DNA of 22,004 nucleotides from Solirubrobacterales bacterium (GCA_013695395.1 JACDAP010000182.1:1-22004); one strand, 5' to 3'; shown: positions 1 to 7,156, counted from the first letter of the stretch. The notes: generated by a model from the letters alone, not told the origin. Program-made: numbers and translations.

Positions 1-759
1 GGCCTGCTCCATGAGCATCTTGCCGACCGGCGTGGAGCCCGTGAAGGTCAGCTTCCGGAGCCGAGGGTCGCCGATCAGCGGCTTCGACACCTCGCTCGAC
101 GACGAGCTCGGGATCACGTTGAGCACACCCTTGGGCAGTCCCGCCCGCTCGAGGATGTCGGTCAGCGCGAGCATCGAGAGCGGCGTCTGCTTCGCGGGTT
201 TGACGACCATCGTGCAGCCCGAGGCGACCGCCGGGGCGATCTTCCGCGTGCCCATCGCCATGGGGAAGTTCCACGGGGTGATGAAGAGGCACGGGCCGAC
301 GGGCTGGCGGAGCGTGAGGACCCGGCCGGCGCCCGCCTCGTTGCGCGAGAAGCGCCCGTCGATGCGGACGGCCTCCTCCGCGTACCAGCGCAGGAAGTTC
401 GCCGCGTAGGTGATCTCCCCCTTCGACTCCGCGACCGTCTTGCCCATCTCGAGGGTCATCAGCAGCGCGAGCTCGTCGACCCGCTCCATCACGAGGTCGT
501 AGGCGGTGTGGAGGATGTCGGCGCGGTCGCGCGGCGCAGAGTCCTTCCAGCTCGCGAACGCGTCGTGGGCGGCGGCGAGCGCCTCCATCGCGTCCTCCGG
601 CGTCGCGTCGGCGACCGCGCAGAGCACCTCCTCGGTGGAGGGGTCGATCACGTCGAGCGTGCCGCCCCCGGTCGCCTTGCGCCACGAGCCGCCGAGGAAC
701 AGCTCCTTCGGGGCCTTCTCGACGACGGAGAGCTCGGCTTCGGACGCGGAGGAGACCAT
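1..759 (-). CDS. gabD: NAD(P)-dependent succinate-semialdehyde dehydrogenase, N-terminal 253 residues (partial)
   Basis: Aldehyde dehydrogenase superfamily enzyme; the closest type appears to be succinate-semialdehyde dehydrogenase, which oxidises succinate semialdehyde to succinate in the cytoplasm (end of the GABA shunt). Visible residues: the PWNFP motif at 162-166 with the transition-state Asn164, the cofactor-binding Lys187 in MVVKPAK, and the Rossmann motif GSTPVG at 241-246. The reading frame runs off the left edge, so the catalytic Glu and Cys and the oligomerisation domain are outside the window. The ATG at 759-757 fits the family N-terminus and has a TATGCT box 7 nt upstream, which suggests a leaderless transcript. 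The PWNFP to MEQ stretch resembles GabD more than betaine or benzaldehyde dehydrogenases, but substrate specificity is inferred. Confidence 0.88.
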   Translation of the reverse strand, partial: MVSSASEAELSVVEKAPKELFLGGSWRKATGGGTLDVIDPSTEEVLCAVADATPEDAMEALAAAHDAFASWKDSAPRDRADILHTAYDLVMERVDELALLMTLEMGKTVAESKGEITYAANFLRWYAEEAVRIDGRFSRNEAGAGRVLTLRQPVGPCLFITPWNFPMAMGTRKIAPAVASGCTMVVKPAKQTPLSMLALTDILERAGLPKGVLNVIPSSSSSEVSKPLIGDPRLRKLTFTGSTPVGKMLMEQA

Positions 760-996
760 GGAAGCGAGCATACGCGCGGCGGGGCCCGCCGAAACGTCCT
801 CGACGAGATCGTGGCTCGGGAAGGCGCCCGGCTGCGCACCGCGACCGGGCGCGCGGGAGAGATCTCGGCAGTGGACGCGATCGTCGCCGCGTTCGCCTCG
901 GGCCGCGGTGGTGGTGTCGTACTCACGAGAGACCCCATCGACCTTCGTACGCTCAGCGCCCGCGCGAGCACGCCGTTCGCCGTCGGCGCCGTCTGA
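760..996 (+). pseudogene. 3' half of a PIN-domain (VapC-like) toxin gene, truncated
   Basis: The plus frame ending in TGA at 994-996 encodes a peptide with typical features of the C-terminal half of actinobacterial PIN ribonucleases: VDAIVAAFA (a metal-binding Asp in the penultimate helix), then GGGVVLTRDPIDLRTL (the strand and the final conserved Asp region), then a short terminal strand. The N-terminal half with the first catalytic Asp and the Glu is missing, because the same frame upstream of 760 is simply antisense to the aldehyde dehydrogenase. No start codon precedes the conserved part within the remnant. Its stop lies 3 bp from the convergent stop of the acetolactate synthase. The fragment also carries the dehydrogenase promoter. 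It is probably non-functional; identification rests on motif recognition only. Confidence 0.6.
767..772 (-). promoter_or_regulatory. -10 box for the dehydrogenase, leaderless type
   Basis: TATGCT on the minus strand, 7 nt before the ATG. The same TANNNT-N6-8-start arrangement occurs before eight other minus-strand genes here. No good -35 is visible. Confidence 0.45.
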
Positions 997-999
997 GCG

Positions 1000-2643
1000 T
1001 CAGGTCGAGACCGTCTCCACCCCGAGCTCCTCGGAGATCGCCACGTCGATCGAGTAGTCGATCGGCAGGACGATGAGCGAGGGGACGTCGAGGCCGAGCG
1101 CGTGCTTCAGGTGCTTGCCGAAGTCCGCGGCGCTCTCGCAGCGCCAGCCGGGCATTCCGAAGGCGTCGGCGAGCTTGACGAAGTCCGGGTTCGTGAAGTC
1201 GACCCCGAAGTGGCGGCCGAACTTCTTGTCCTGCTTCCACACGATCGAGCCGTACTGGCGGTTCTCCCAGATCACGTTGACGATCGGGGTCTTCAGCCGC
1301 GTCGCCGTCTCGAGCTCCTGGCAGTTCATGAGGAAGCCGCCGTCGCCGCTGACGGTCACGACGTTCTTCTCCGGGTGGACCATCTTGGCCGCGATCGCAC
1401 AGGGCAGCGCGAAGCCCATGCCGGCCAGGCCGTTGGCGATCATCACCGTGTTCGGCTCATGTGCGGGGAACATCCGCCCGATCCAGAGCTTGTGCAGTCC
1501 GACGTCGGAGATGAGCATGTCCTCGCGGCCGAGCGCCTTGCGGATCTCCCAGAGCGCCCGCGGCGGCTGGAGAGGGAAGTGGTCGTCGTCCTTGGCCGCC
1601 TCGAAGCGGCCGAGCACCACGTCGCGCAGGCGGTGCGAACCGCCGGGGTGTGGGACCGCCCGGCACTCCTCGGCCAGCCGGCTGAGCACGTGGTAGATGT
1701 CGCCGATCAGCTCCACCTCGGGCTGGAAGTGGCCGTCGACCTCGGCGGGGACGGCGTCGATGCAGATGACCTTCTTGTTCCGCTTCGGGTTCCAGTGCAC
1801 GGGCGCGTGCTCGACGAGGTCGTAGCCGACGGTGATGACCACGTCGGCGTCCTCGAAGCCCGCCATGGCGTAGTCGTTGGCCTGCAGGCCGACGGTGCCC
1901 AGGGCGTAGGGGGACTCGTAGTCGAGCAGCCCCTTGCCCATGAACGTCTCGGCCACCTGGATGCCCGTCGCCCGCGCGAACTCGCGCAGGGCGGGCGCGG
2001 CCTTCGCGCGGACCACGCCGTTGCCGGCCAGGACCACGGGGTTGATCGCGCCGCGGATCAGGTCCGCGGCCTTCAGCAGCTCCCGCGCGCCGGGCTCGGG
2101 GAGCACGGGCTTGTGGCGCTCCAGCGGCCGCGCGTCGACCTGCTCGGCGAGCACGTCCTCGGGCAGCTCCAGATGGGTCGCGCCCGGCTTCTCGGACTCG
2201 GCGACCTTGAACGCCTTGCGGACGACCTCCGGGATGATCTCCGGGCTCGAGACGCGCGCGTTCCACTTCGTGATCGGCTTGAAGAGCTCGACCAGATCGA
2301 TGTACTGGTGGCTCTCCTTGTGCATCCGCTCCACGTCGGCCTGGCCGGTCAGCGCGACGAGCGGCGCCCGGTCCAGGTAGGCGTCCCCGACCGCGGTGAC
2401 GAGGTTCATCGCCCCGGGCCCGAGCGTGCCGAGGCAGACACCGGCGCGGCCGGTGAGCCTCCCGTACATGTCGGCCATGTACGCCCCACCCTGCTCGTGG
2501 CGGACCGGGACGAAGTCGACGGAAGAGTCGGCGAGCGACTCGTTGAGATCGAGCGTCTCCTCCCCGGGGATGCCGAAGACGTGCCGCACACCCTCCGTCT
2601 CGAGGCATTCGACGAAGAGGTCGCTGGCGCGTCGGGAGCTCAC
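1000..2643 (-). CDS. alsS: AlsS-type (catabolic) acetolactate synthase, thiamine diphosphate-dependent
   Basis: Condenses two pyruvates to 2-acetolactate, feeding acetoin/2,3-butanediol formation or branched-chain amino acid synthesis. The 547 residues show the three ThDP-family domains: an N-terminal Pyr domain with the catalytic Glu50 in RHEQGG, a central domain, and a C-terminal PP domain with the SGDGGFL...WEN diphosphate/metal motif. The phrases ITVGYDLVEHAP, ELIGDI and PIDYS match Bacillus AlsS better than the FAD-binding biosynthetic IlvB enzymes, and no small regulatory subunit gene lies beside it. Other ThDP enzymes such as glyoxylate carboligase remain possible. The start is GTG; a TAGCGT box 8 nt upstream supports it. 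It diverges from the SpoIID gene across only 57 bp. Confidence 0.85.
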   Translation of the reverse strand: MSSRRASDLFVECLETEGVRHVFGIPGEETLDLNESLADSSVDFVPVRHEQGGAYMADMYGRLTGRAGVCLGTLGPGAMNLVTAVGDAYLDRAPLVALTGQADVERMHKESHQYIDLVELFKPITKWNARVSSPEIIPEVVRKAFKVAESEKPGATHLELPEDVLAEQVDARPLERHKPVLPEPGARELLKAADLIRGAINPVVLAGNGVVRAKAAPALREFARATGIQVAETFMGKGLLDYESPYALGTVGLQANDYAMAGFEDADVVITVGYDLVEHAPVHWNPKRNKKVICIDAVPAEVDGHFQPEVELIGDIYHVLSRLAEECRAVPHPGGSHRLRDVVLGRFEAAKDDDHFPLQPPRALWEIRKALGREDMLISDVGLHKLWIGRMFPAHEPNTVMIANGLAGMGFALPCAIAAKMVHPEKNVVTVSGDGGFLMNCQELETATRLKTPIVNVIWENRQYGSIVWKQDKKFGRHFGVDFTNPDFVKLADAFGMPGWRCESAADFGKHLKHALGLDVPSLIVLPIDYSIDVAISEELGVETVST

Positions 2644-2650
2644 AGCGCTC

Positions 2651-2657
2651 TACGCTA
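2651..2657. promoter_or_regulatory. Symmetric -10 element shared by two divergent genes
   Basis: TACGCTA contains TACGCT on plus and TAGCGT on minus. On minus it sits 8 nt before the GTG of alsS; on plus it would give a leader of about 40 nt for the SpoIID gene. Confidence 0.35.
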
Positions 2658-2700
2658 CCCGGGCGCAACTCGCCTGTCCCCCTCGCGTTCGTCTCCCTTG

Positions 2701-4170
2701 ATGGCTCGTCTTCCCACCGCCCTGTGCACGCTCACCGCCTGCGCCCTCCTGGCGCCCGCCGCCGCGGAGGCGAAGACCTCGCTGGCGATCAAGGGCGCGG
2801 GCTTCGGCCACGGCGTCGGGATGAGCCAGTACGGGGCGTACGGGTTCGCGCTCAAGGGCACGAAGTACCCCCAGATCCTGAAGCACTACTACACGGGGAC
2901 CCAGCTGGCGACGCTGACGAACACCCCCGAGGTGACGGTGCTCCTGCGCTCGAGCAAGGGCGCGACGTTCACGGGCGCGAACCGCATCGGCGACCGTCGG
3001 CTCGACCCCGGCAAGGTCTACTCCGTGCAGGAGAAGGGCGGCGAGGTCGTCCTGCTCAGCCCGACCGGCCGCGCCCTGGCCACCTTCGCGGGAGCCGTGC
3101 GCGCGAGCGGGCCCGACGCGCCGGTCAAGCTCATGGGCGCCGGCCCGAACGGCGTGCGCGACGGGCGGTTCCGCGGCGCGCTCGAGTTCCGCCCCTCGGG
3201 TGGCGGAGCGCTCCTGGTCGTCAACGCGCTCGGCCTCGACTCCTACGTGCGGGGCGTCGTCGCCGCGGAGAGCCCATCGTCCTGGCCGCAGGAGGCCCTG
3301 CGCGCGCAGGCCGTCGCCGCGCGGACCTACGCGATCACCACGAACGCGGGCAGCGGCCAGGGCTTCACCCAGTGGGCCGATACGCGCTCCCAGGTGTACA
3401 ACGGCGTGAGCGCTGAAACGCCGACGACCGACGCCGCGGTGGCCGCGACCGCCCGCCAGGTGGTCACGTTCGCCGGCGAGCCGATCGTCGCCTACTTCTT
3501 CTCGACCTCCGGCGGGCGGACCGAGGATGCTGAGAACGGCTTCCCGGGCGCCGCGCCCAAGCCCTACCTGAAGAGCGTCAACGATCCCTACGACGACCTC
3601 TCGCCGAAGCACCGGTGGACGTTCCGCTACTCCACCGGCGAGGTCGAGAAGCGGCTCGGTAGCCTCGTGCGGGGCCGGTTCCGCTCGATCAAGGTGACCA
3701 AGCGCGGTTCCTCGCCGCGGGTCGTCTCGGCGAAGGTGATCGGGTCCAAGGGCACCACCGTGGTGAGCGGTCCCACGCTCAAGACGAAGCTGGGGCTCTT
3801 CGACACCTGGGCGACGTACACCACCATCGCCACGAAAGTCACGACGGCGAGCGTCCGCGCCGCCTCGGCGCCAGCGCCGTCGAGCAGGCCGCGCACCGCG
3901 GACACCGGCCGTTCCCTGCGCGCTGCGACCCTCACGGCGCAGTCGAGCTCGTCGCGACGGCCCTACCGCAAGGCGCTCAGGGGCCACATCACCGGGGCGA
4001 AGGACGGCCAGTGGATCCGCGTGCAGCGCAGGTCGCGGGCGGGCTGGGCCAACGCGTTCTGGACCACGGCCAGCGGACCGAACGGCCGCTACCGCGCCTC
4101 GCTGCCCGGGCCGGGCGTCTACCGCGTCTCATGGCGCGGGCAGCTCGGGCCCGATGTGCGGGCCCGGTAG
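2701..4170 (+). CDS. Secreted SpoIID/LytB-domain peptidoglycan protein
   Basis: Predicted extracytoplasmic wall protein of 489 residues. A signal peptide (about 1-24: Arg, then a Leu/Ala-rich core ending near AAAEA) is followed by GHGVGMSQYG at 36-45, the SpoIID signature, here at the N-terminal side as is common in actinobacterial members. The catalytic-type Glu190 lies in AAESPSSWPQEALRAQAVAA, equivalent to the essential Glu of the SpoIID lytic transglycosylase. Further family blocks are DTRSQVYNG and AYFFSTSGGRTED. The tail (about 415-489) is Arg/Ser-rich and ends in a small beta-type repeat with GRYRASLPGPGVYRVSWRG, possibly wall- or sugar-binding. In spore formers SpoIID trims peptidoglycan during engulfment; here a general wall-remodelling role is inferred. 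ATG chosen for the signal peptide; no clear Shine-Dalgarno. Confidence 0.88.
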   Translation: MARLPTALCTLTACALLAPAAAEAKTSLAIKGAGFGHGVGMSQYGAYGFALKGTKYPQILKHYYTGTQLATLTNTPEVTVLLRSSKGATFTGANRIGDRRLDPGKVYSVQEKGGEVVLLSPTGRALATFAGAVRASGPDAPVKLMGAGPNGVRDGRFRGALEFRPSGGGALLVVNALGLDSYVRGVVAAESPSSWPQEALRAQAVAARTYAITTNAGSGQGFTQWADTRSQVYNGVSAETPTTDAAVAATARQVVTFAGEPIVAYFFSTSGGRTEDAENGFPGAAPKPYLKSVNDPYDDLSPKHRWTFRYSTGEVEKRLGSLVRGRFRSIKVTKRGSSPRVVSAKVIGSKGTTVVSGPTLKTKLGLFDTWATYTTIATKVTTASVRAASAPAPSSRPRTADTGRSLRAATLTAQSSSSRRPYRKALRGHITGAKDGQWIRVQRRSRAGWANAFWTTASGPNGRYRASLPGPGVYRVSWRGQLGPDVRAR

Positions 4171-4202
4171 GCGAACCGTCCCGCGCTCGGGCGGGGGACG
4201 TC

Positions 4203-4221
4203 GCTCCACCGCCGGCGGAGC
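4203..4221. terminator. Hairpin between convergent genes
   Basis: GCTCCACC and GGCGGAGC form an 8-bp stem with one A-C mismatch around a 3-nt loop, lying between the convergent stops at 4170 and 4243. There is no T-tract, so a terminator role is tentative. Confidence 0.3.
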
Positions 4222-4242
4222 GCGCCCTCACCGTGGCGGCGC

Positions 4243-5331
4243 TCAGGCGGCCTGTGCCGCGAGCGCCGGGTAGTCGGTGTAGCCCTTCTCCCCACCCTGG
4301 TAGAAGGTGTCCTGATCGGCCTCGTTGAGCTCGGCGCCCTCCTTCAGGCGGGTCGGGAGGTCCGGGTTTGAGAGGAAGCGCCGGCCGTAGGCGACGAGGT
4401 CGACCTTGCCGTCCGCGACGAGCTTGTCGGCACCCTCGACGTCCCACTCCTCGGTGAAGCCCTCGTTGGCCATGAGCGTCCCGCTCCACCCGGCGCGGGC
4501 CCACTCGACGACGTCGAAGTCCACGTGTGTCGTGGTGTCGAGCACGTGCAGGTACATGAGCCCGAGCGGATCGAGCGCGGCCAGCAGCGCGTCGTAGGTC
4601 TCCTTGGTGTCGGCCTCGCTCATGTCGTTGAACGGGTGGCCGGGCGAGATGCGGATCGCCGTCTTCTCGGCACCGATCTCGGCGGCGACGGCCTTCGCGA
4701 CCTCGACGGGGAAGCGGACGCGGCCCGCGACGTCGGTGCCGTAGCCGTCGGTCCGCTGGTTCGTCCCGGAGGCGAGGAACTGGTGCAGCAGGTAGCCGTT
4801 GGCGGCGTGGAGCTCGACCCCGTCGGCTCCGGCGGCGACTGCCCGCCGCGCGGCCTGGACGTAGTCCTCGATCAGGGCCGGGAGCTCATCGGTGGCGACC
4901 TCGCGCGGCTCGATGTAGTCCTGCATCCCGTCCGGGGTGAAGGTCGCGCCGTCTGCGGTGATGGCCGAGGGGGCGATCGGCTGGACGCCGTCGGTGTAGT
5001 ACGGGTGGGCGACCCGACCGCAGTGCATCAGCTGGATGACGAGCTTTGCGCTGCCCGCGCCGTGGACCACGTCGGCGACGAGCTTCCACCCGGCCTGCTG
5101 CGCGTCGGAGTGCAGCCCGGCGATGTCGAGGTAGCCCTGCCCGACCGCGGCGGGATGGGTGCCCTCGGTGACGAGGATCGCGGCGTCGGCGCGCTGCGCG
5201 TAGTACTCGGCGTTGATGGGACCCGGCACGGTGCCGACCGCGCGGTTGCGCGTGAGCGGGGCCATCGAGATGCGGTGCGCCGTGGCGAGGCCGTCGCGCT
5301 CGTACGGGGAGAGGAGGTGCGGGTAGGGCAA
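4243..5331 (-). CDS. Old Yellow Enzyme family FMN ene-reductase (NemA/YqjM-like)
   Basis: FMN-dependent, NAD(P)H-using reductase of activated C=C bonds or nitro compounds; cytoplasmic. The TIM-barrel family motifs are present: MAPLTRNR at 23-30, the substrate-binding pair His175 and Asn178 followed by Tyr180 in ELHAANGYLLHQFL, NQRTDGYG after it, RISPG in the middle, and the C-terminal FMN-phosphate segment YGRRFLSNPDLPTRL. The HAANGY spacing equals that of classical yeast OYE (His, Asn, Tyr). No ATG is available near the family start. I chose TTG at 5331, giving 362 residues, because GGAAG lies 9-13 nt upstream; TTG at 5370 would overlap a palindrome. The gene stands alone between convergent and divergent neighbours, a typical place for a stress- or xenobiotic-induced reductase. 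Confidence 0.87.
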   Translation of the reverse strand: MPYPHLLSPYERDGLATAHRISMAPLTRNRAVGTVPGPINAEYYAQRADAAILVTEGTHPAAVGQGYLDIAGLHSDAQQAGWKLVADVVHGAGSAKLVIQLMHCGRVAHPYYTDGVQPIAPSAITADGATFTPDGMQDYIEPREVATDELPALIEDYVQAARRAVAAGADGVELHAANGYLLHQFLASGTNQRTDGYGTDVAGRVRFPVEVAKAVAAEIGAEKTAIRISPGHPFNDMSEADTKETYDALLAALDPLGLMYLHVLDTTTHVDFDVVEWARAGWSGTLMANEGFTEEWDVEGADKLVADGKVDLVAYGRRFLSNPDLPTRLKEGAELNEADQDTFYQGGEKGYTDYPALAAQAA

Positions 5332-5360
5332 GAGAGCTCGCTTCCGATTCGTAAGTAGTT

Positions 5361-5371
5361 GTTGACGCAAC
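5361..5371. promoter_or_regulatory. Palindrome upstream of the OYE gene, possible operator
   Basis: GTTGACGCAAC is an inverted repeat (GTTG/CAAC, 3-nt centre) in a locally AT-richer stretch just upstream of the reductase start. OYE genes are often controlled by TetR- or ArsR-type repressors, but no regulator gene is in the window. Confidence 0.3.
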
Positions 5372-5429
5372 GATAGCGGTCCGTCCGCGCGGGTTCGTGC
5401 GGTGTCACGTGCGGTGGGATAGGCCGATA

Positions 5430-5626
5430 GTGCTCCTCTACGTCCTGCTCGCTCTCGTGCTCATCGGGGTGCTCGCGAGGGCTCCCTGGTCGTCTTCACC
5501 GACCAGCGCACCACCAGCGCCGGCGGCCTGCTCCAGCTCTGGGACGTCGCCCGCGAGATCGCGGCACGCTTCGACGAGGAGATCGCCGAGTCCCGCGCCG
5601 CCCGCGGCGACGCGGGCCTGCGCTGA
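5430..5626 (+). pseudogene. Small single-pass membrane protein with a reading-frame break
   Basis: From GTG 5430 one frame encodes a perfect membrane helix, VLLYVLLALVLIGVLA, with G/C at nearly all third positions. After about 5478 the coding signal moves to the next frame, which reads GSLVVFTDQRTTSAGGLLQL and then a charged helix (WDVAREIAARFDEEIAESRA), again with near-perfect GC3, to the TGA at 5626. That second frame has no ATG, GTG or TTG back to its previous stop at 5420-5422. Adding one G to the GGG run at 5479-5481 joins the two into a protein of about 65 residues: a short N-terminal anchor plus a cytoplasmic amphipathic tail. It is a recent pseudogene or a base-call error. GTG 5409 is another possible start. 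I do not recognise the family. Confidence 0.55.
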
Positions 5627-5657
5627 GCGCCTGCGCGCCAGGTAGCGGAGTCTGGGC

Positions 5658-5706
5658 ATCCCGTGCGCCCTTGGTCCCCATATGGGAGCCGACGAGCACA
5701 CGGGAT
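5658..5706. repeat. 49-nt hairpin repeat, left copy
   Basis: The outer arms ATCCCGTG (5658-5665) and CACGGGAT (5699-5706) pair perfectly. The inner palindrome GGTCCCCATATGGGAGCC pairs with one mismatch and one G-T. It aligns without gaps to 6611-6659 with 40 of 49 identical bases. The ATG of the AbiEi/DUF559 gene (5682-5684) lies in the apex. Confidence 0.75.
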
Positions 5707-6626
5707 CACAAGAAGCAGCCATCGCCGCACTCGCACGGCGCCAGCATGGGCTGCTCCGGCGCAGCGACCTGGAGACGCTCGGAGTTGGCCGGAAGGCGAT
5801 CCCGTACCGGGTGGGAACGAGCCGACGACTTTTCGCGCTGCTCCCCGGCGTCTTCGCCCTCGGTTCTGGCCCGTACCCGCGCCCCACGCTCTGGCTCGCC
5901 GCTCAGTGGTGGTGCGAGGACGGCAACCGCCGCGGCGGCGGGCCTCCGTCCCTGAGCATCGTCTCCCACGTGACTGCCGGCGCGTTCCGTGGCCACGGCG
6001 CGGAACCGGACCTGCGGATCATCCATCTCACCACGACCGGGAGTGTCCGCTCCCGGCGCGGGATCGCCGTCCACCGGACCCGGCACCTCGACCCCGAGGA
6101 CTGGCAGCAGCACGGCTTGCTCCGGGTGACCAGCGCGGCGAGAACCATCGTCGACGAGGCGGGCATGCTTCCCTTCCCGGCGCTGCGGACCCGGGTGGAC
6201 CGGCTCCGGGAGCTCCCGCTCCGTGCCCTGCAGCAGACGCTCGAGCGCTCCCCCGGCCGACAGGGGTCGGTCGCCGCCCGCCGACTCCTCGACATCGAGC
6301 AGCGACACACGAAGTCCGAGTTCGAGCGACGCTTCCTCGTGTTCTGCCGCGAACACCGGATCGCGCCGCCGCCCGAGCTGAACAGCTGGGTCGCCGGGCA
6401 CAAGGCCGACTGCGTGTACCGGACCGCCTGGCTCGTCGTCGAGCTGGATGGACGCGCGTTCCACGAACGCCGCAGGGCGTTCCAGGCCGACCGGCAGCGC
6501 GACACGGACTACCAGCTGGCGCACTTCCGGATCCTCCGGCTGACCTGGTGGGATCTCGAGCCGGAGTGGGCACAACGCACCGCCGAGGTCCTGCGCGCCT
6601 TTCTGGACGGATCGCGTGCGCCGTAG
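5682..6626 (+). CDS. AbiEi-type winged-helix plus DUF559 (PD-(D/E)XK-like) protein
   Basis: Two-domain protein of 314 residues. The N-terminal part (about 10-60) matches the AbiEi antitoxin-type winged helix (ALARRQHGLLRRSDLETLGV, then a basic wing and LLPGVFALG). The middle carries the family phrase TSAARTIVDEA (151-161). The C-terminal part (about 210-312) is DUF559, a Vsr-like nuclease fold: Glu213 in SEFERRF, Asp243 in KADCVY, Glu254 and Asp256 in VVELDG, then FQADRQRDTDY and ILRLTWWDL. A full set of candidate catalytic acids suggests an active DNA endonuclease, though the activity of this family is not well established. No partner AbiEii gene is adjacent. The gene fits exactly between two hairpin repeats (5658-5706 and 6611-6659): its ATG lies in the first apex and its last residues and TAG lie in the second left arm. 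Mobile behaviour is inferred. Confidence 0.82.
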   Translation: MGADEHTGSQEAAIAALARRQHGLLRRSDLETLGVGRKAIPYRVGTSRRLFALLPGVFALGSGPYPRPTLWLAAQWWCEDGNRRGGGPPSLSIVSHVTAGAFRGHGAEPDLRIIHLTTTGSVRSRRGIAVHRTRHLDPEDWQQHGLLRVTSAARTIVDEAGMLPFPALRTRVDRLRELPLRALQQTLERSPGRQGSVAARRLLDIEQRHTKSEFERRFLVFCREHRIAPPPELNSWVAGHKADCVYRTAWLVVELDGRAFHERRRAFQADRQRDTDYQLAHFRILRLTWWDLEPEWAQRTAEVLRAFLDGSRAP

Positions 6627-6659
6627 GGCTCCATATCGGAGCCCGCGAGCACACGCGAT
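6611..6659. repeat. 49-nt hairpin repeat, right copy
   Basis: The outer arms ATCGCGTG (6611-6618) and CACGCGAT (6652-6659) pair perfectly; the inner stem GGGCTCC-ATATC-GGAGCCC (6626-6644) has 7 bp. It is in direct orientation relative to the left copy. The outer-stem change C-G to G-C is compensatory. It overlaps the last codons and stop of the enclosed gene and could also act as its terminator. Confidence 0.75.
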
Positions 6660-6681
6660 GCCGAGGAGCCGCTCAGCCCGC

Positions 6682-7137
6682 TCAGCCCGGGTAGGCCCGG
6701 GCGAGCGCCTCGGCCACGCAGACCGGCTTCTCGCCGCCCTCGACCTCGAAGGTCTGGATGACCGTGAACTGCACGCCGCCCGCGACGTCGTCGACCGCGC
6801 TGAGGGTCGCGCGCATCCGCAGCTTGGAGCCGACCGGCACGGGCGCCGGGAAGCGGACCTTGCCGAAGCCGTAGTTGAGCGCGAAGGCGATGCCGGTCAT
6901 GGTGAAGACCTCACCGCCGAGCTTCGGGCCGAGCGCGAGGGTGAAGAGGCCGTGGGCGATCGTGCCCCCGAACGGGGTGTCCTTCGCCTTGTCCGGGTCC
7001 ACGTGGATCCACTGGTGGTCGCCGGTCGCGTCGGCGAAGGCGTCGATGCGCTCCTGCGTCACCTCGTACCAGTCGGAGACGCCGAGCTCCTCCCCGACTT
7101 TCGCCTTGAGATCGTCGATGCCGTCAATCGTGAGCAT
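6682..7137 (-). CDS. MaoC-like (R)-specific enoyl-CoA hydratase
   Basis: Hot-dog-fold hydratase of 151 residues that adds water to trans-2-enoyl-CoA giving (R)-3-hydroxyacyl-CoA. The hydratase-2 motif is intact: catalytic Asp40 and His45 in DATGDHQWIHVDPDKA, followed by TPFGGTIAHG. Length and motif match single-domain PhaJ/MaoC proteins of actinobacteria; the natural chain-length preference cannot be read from sequence. The ATG at 7137 is preceded by TAGGCT at 7 nt, and this box overlaps the TAG stop of the upstream kinase gene, so the hydratase probably has its own promoter as well as read-through. No polyhydroxyalkanoate synthase is in the window. Confidence 0.9.
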   Translation of the reverse strand: MLTIDGIDDLKAKVGEELGVSDWYEVTQERIDAFADATGDHQWIHVDPDKAKDTPFGGTIAHGLFTLALGPKLGGEVFTMTGIAFALNYGFGKVRFPAPVPVGSKLRMRATLSAVDDVAGGVQFTVIQTFEVEGGEKPVCVAEALARAYPG

Positions 7138-7156
7138 GCCACGGAGCCTACGTGGC
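7138..7156. promoter_or_regulatory. Inverted repeat enclosing the MaoC -10 box
   Basis: GCCACG (7138-7143) and CGTGGC (7151-7156) flank a 7-nt centre that contains the TAGGCT box on minus (7145-7150). This could be a repressor site or a 5' hairpin at the start codon. Confidence 0.4.

Noticed and set aside
121..140. GAGCACAC resembling part of the hairpin repeat
   Set aside because: Only 8 bases match, there is no paired arm, and it lies in conserved dehydrogenase coding sequence.
1102..2700. Plus-strand extension upstream of the SpoIID start
   Set aside because: The frame is open but antisense to alsS; the signal peptide at 2701 marks the true start.
5332..5370. TTG at 5370 as start of the OYE gene
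   Set aside because: It overlaps a palindrome and adds residues not seen in the family; TTG 5331 has GGAAG at good spacing.
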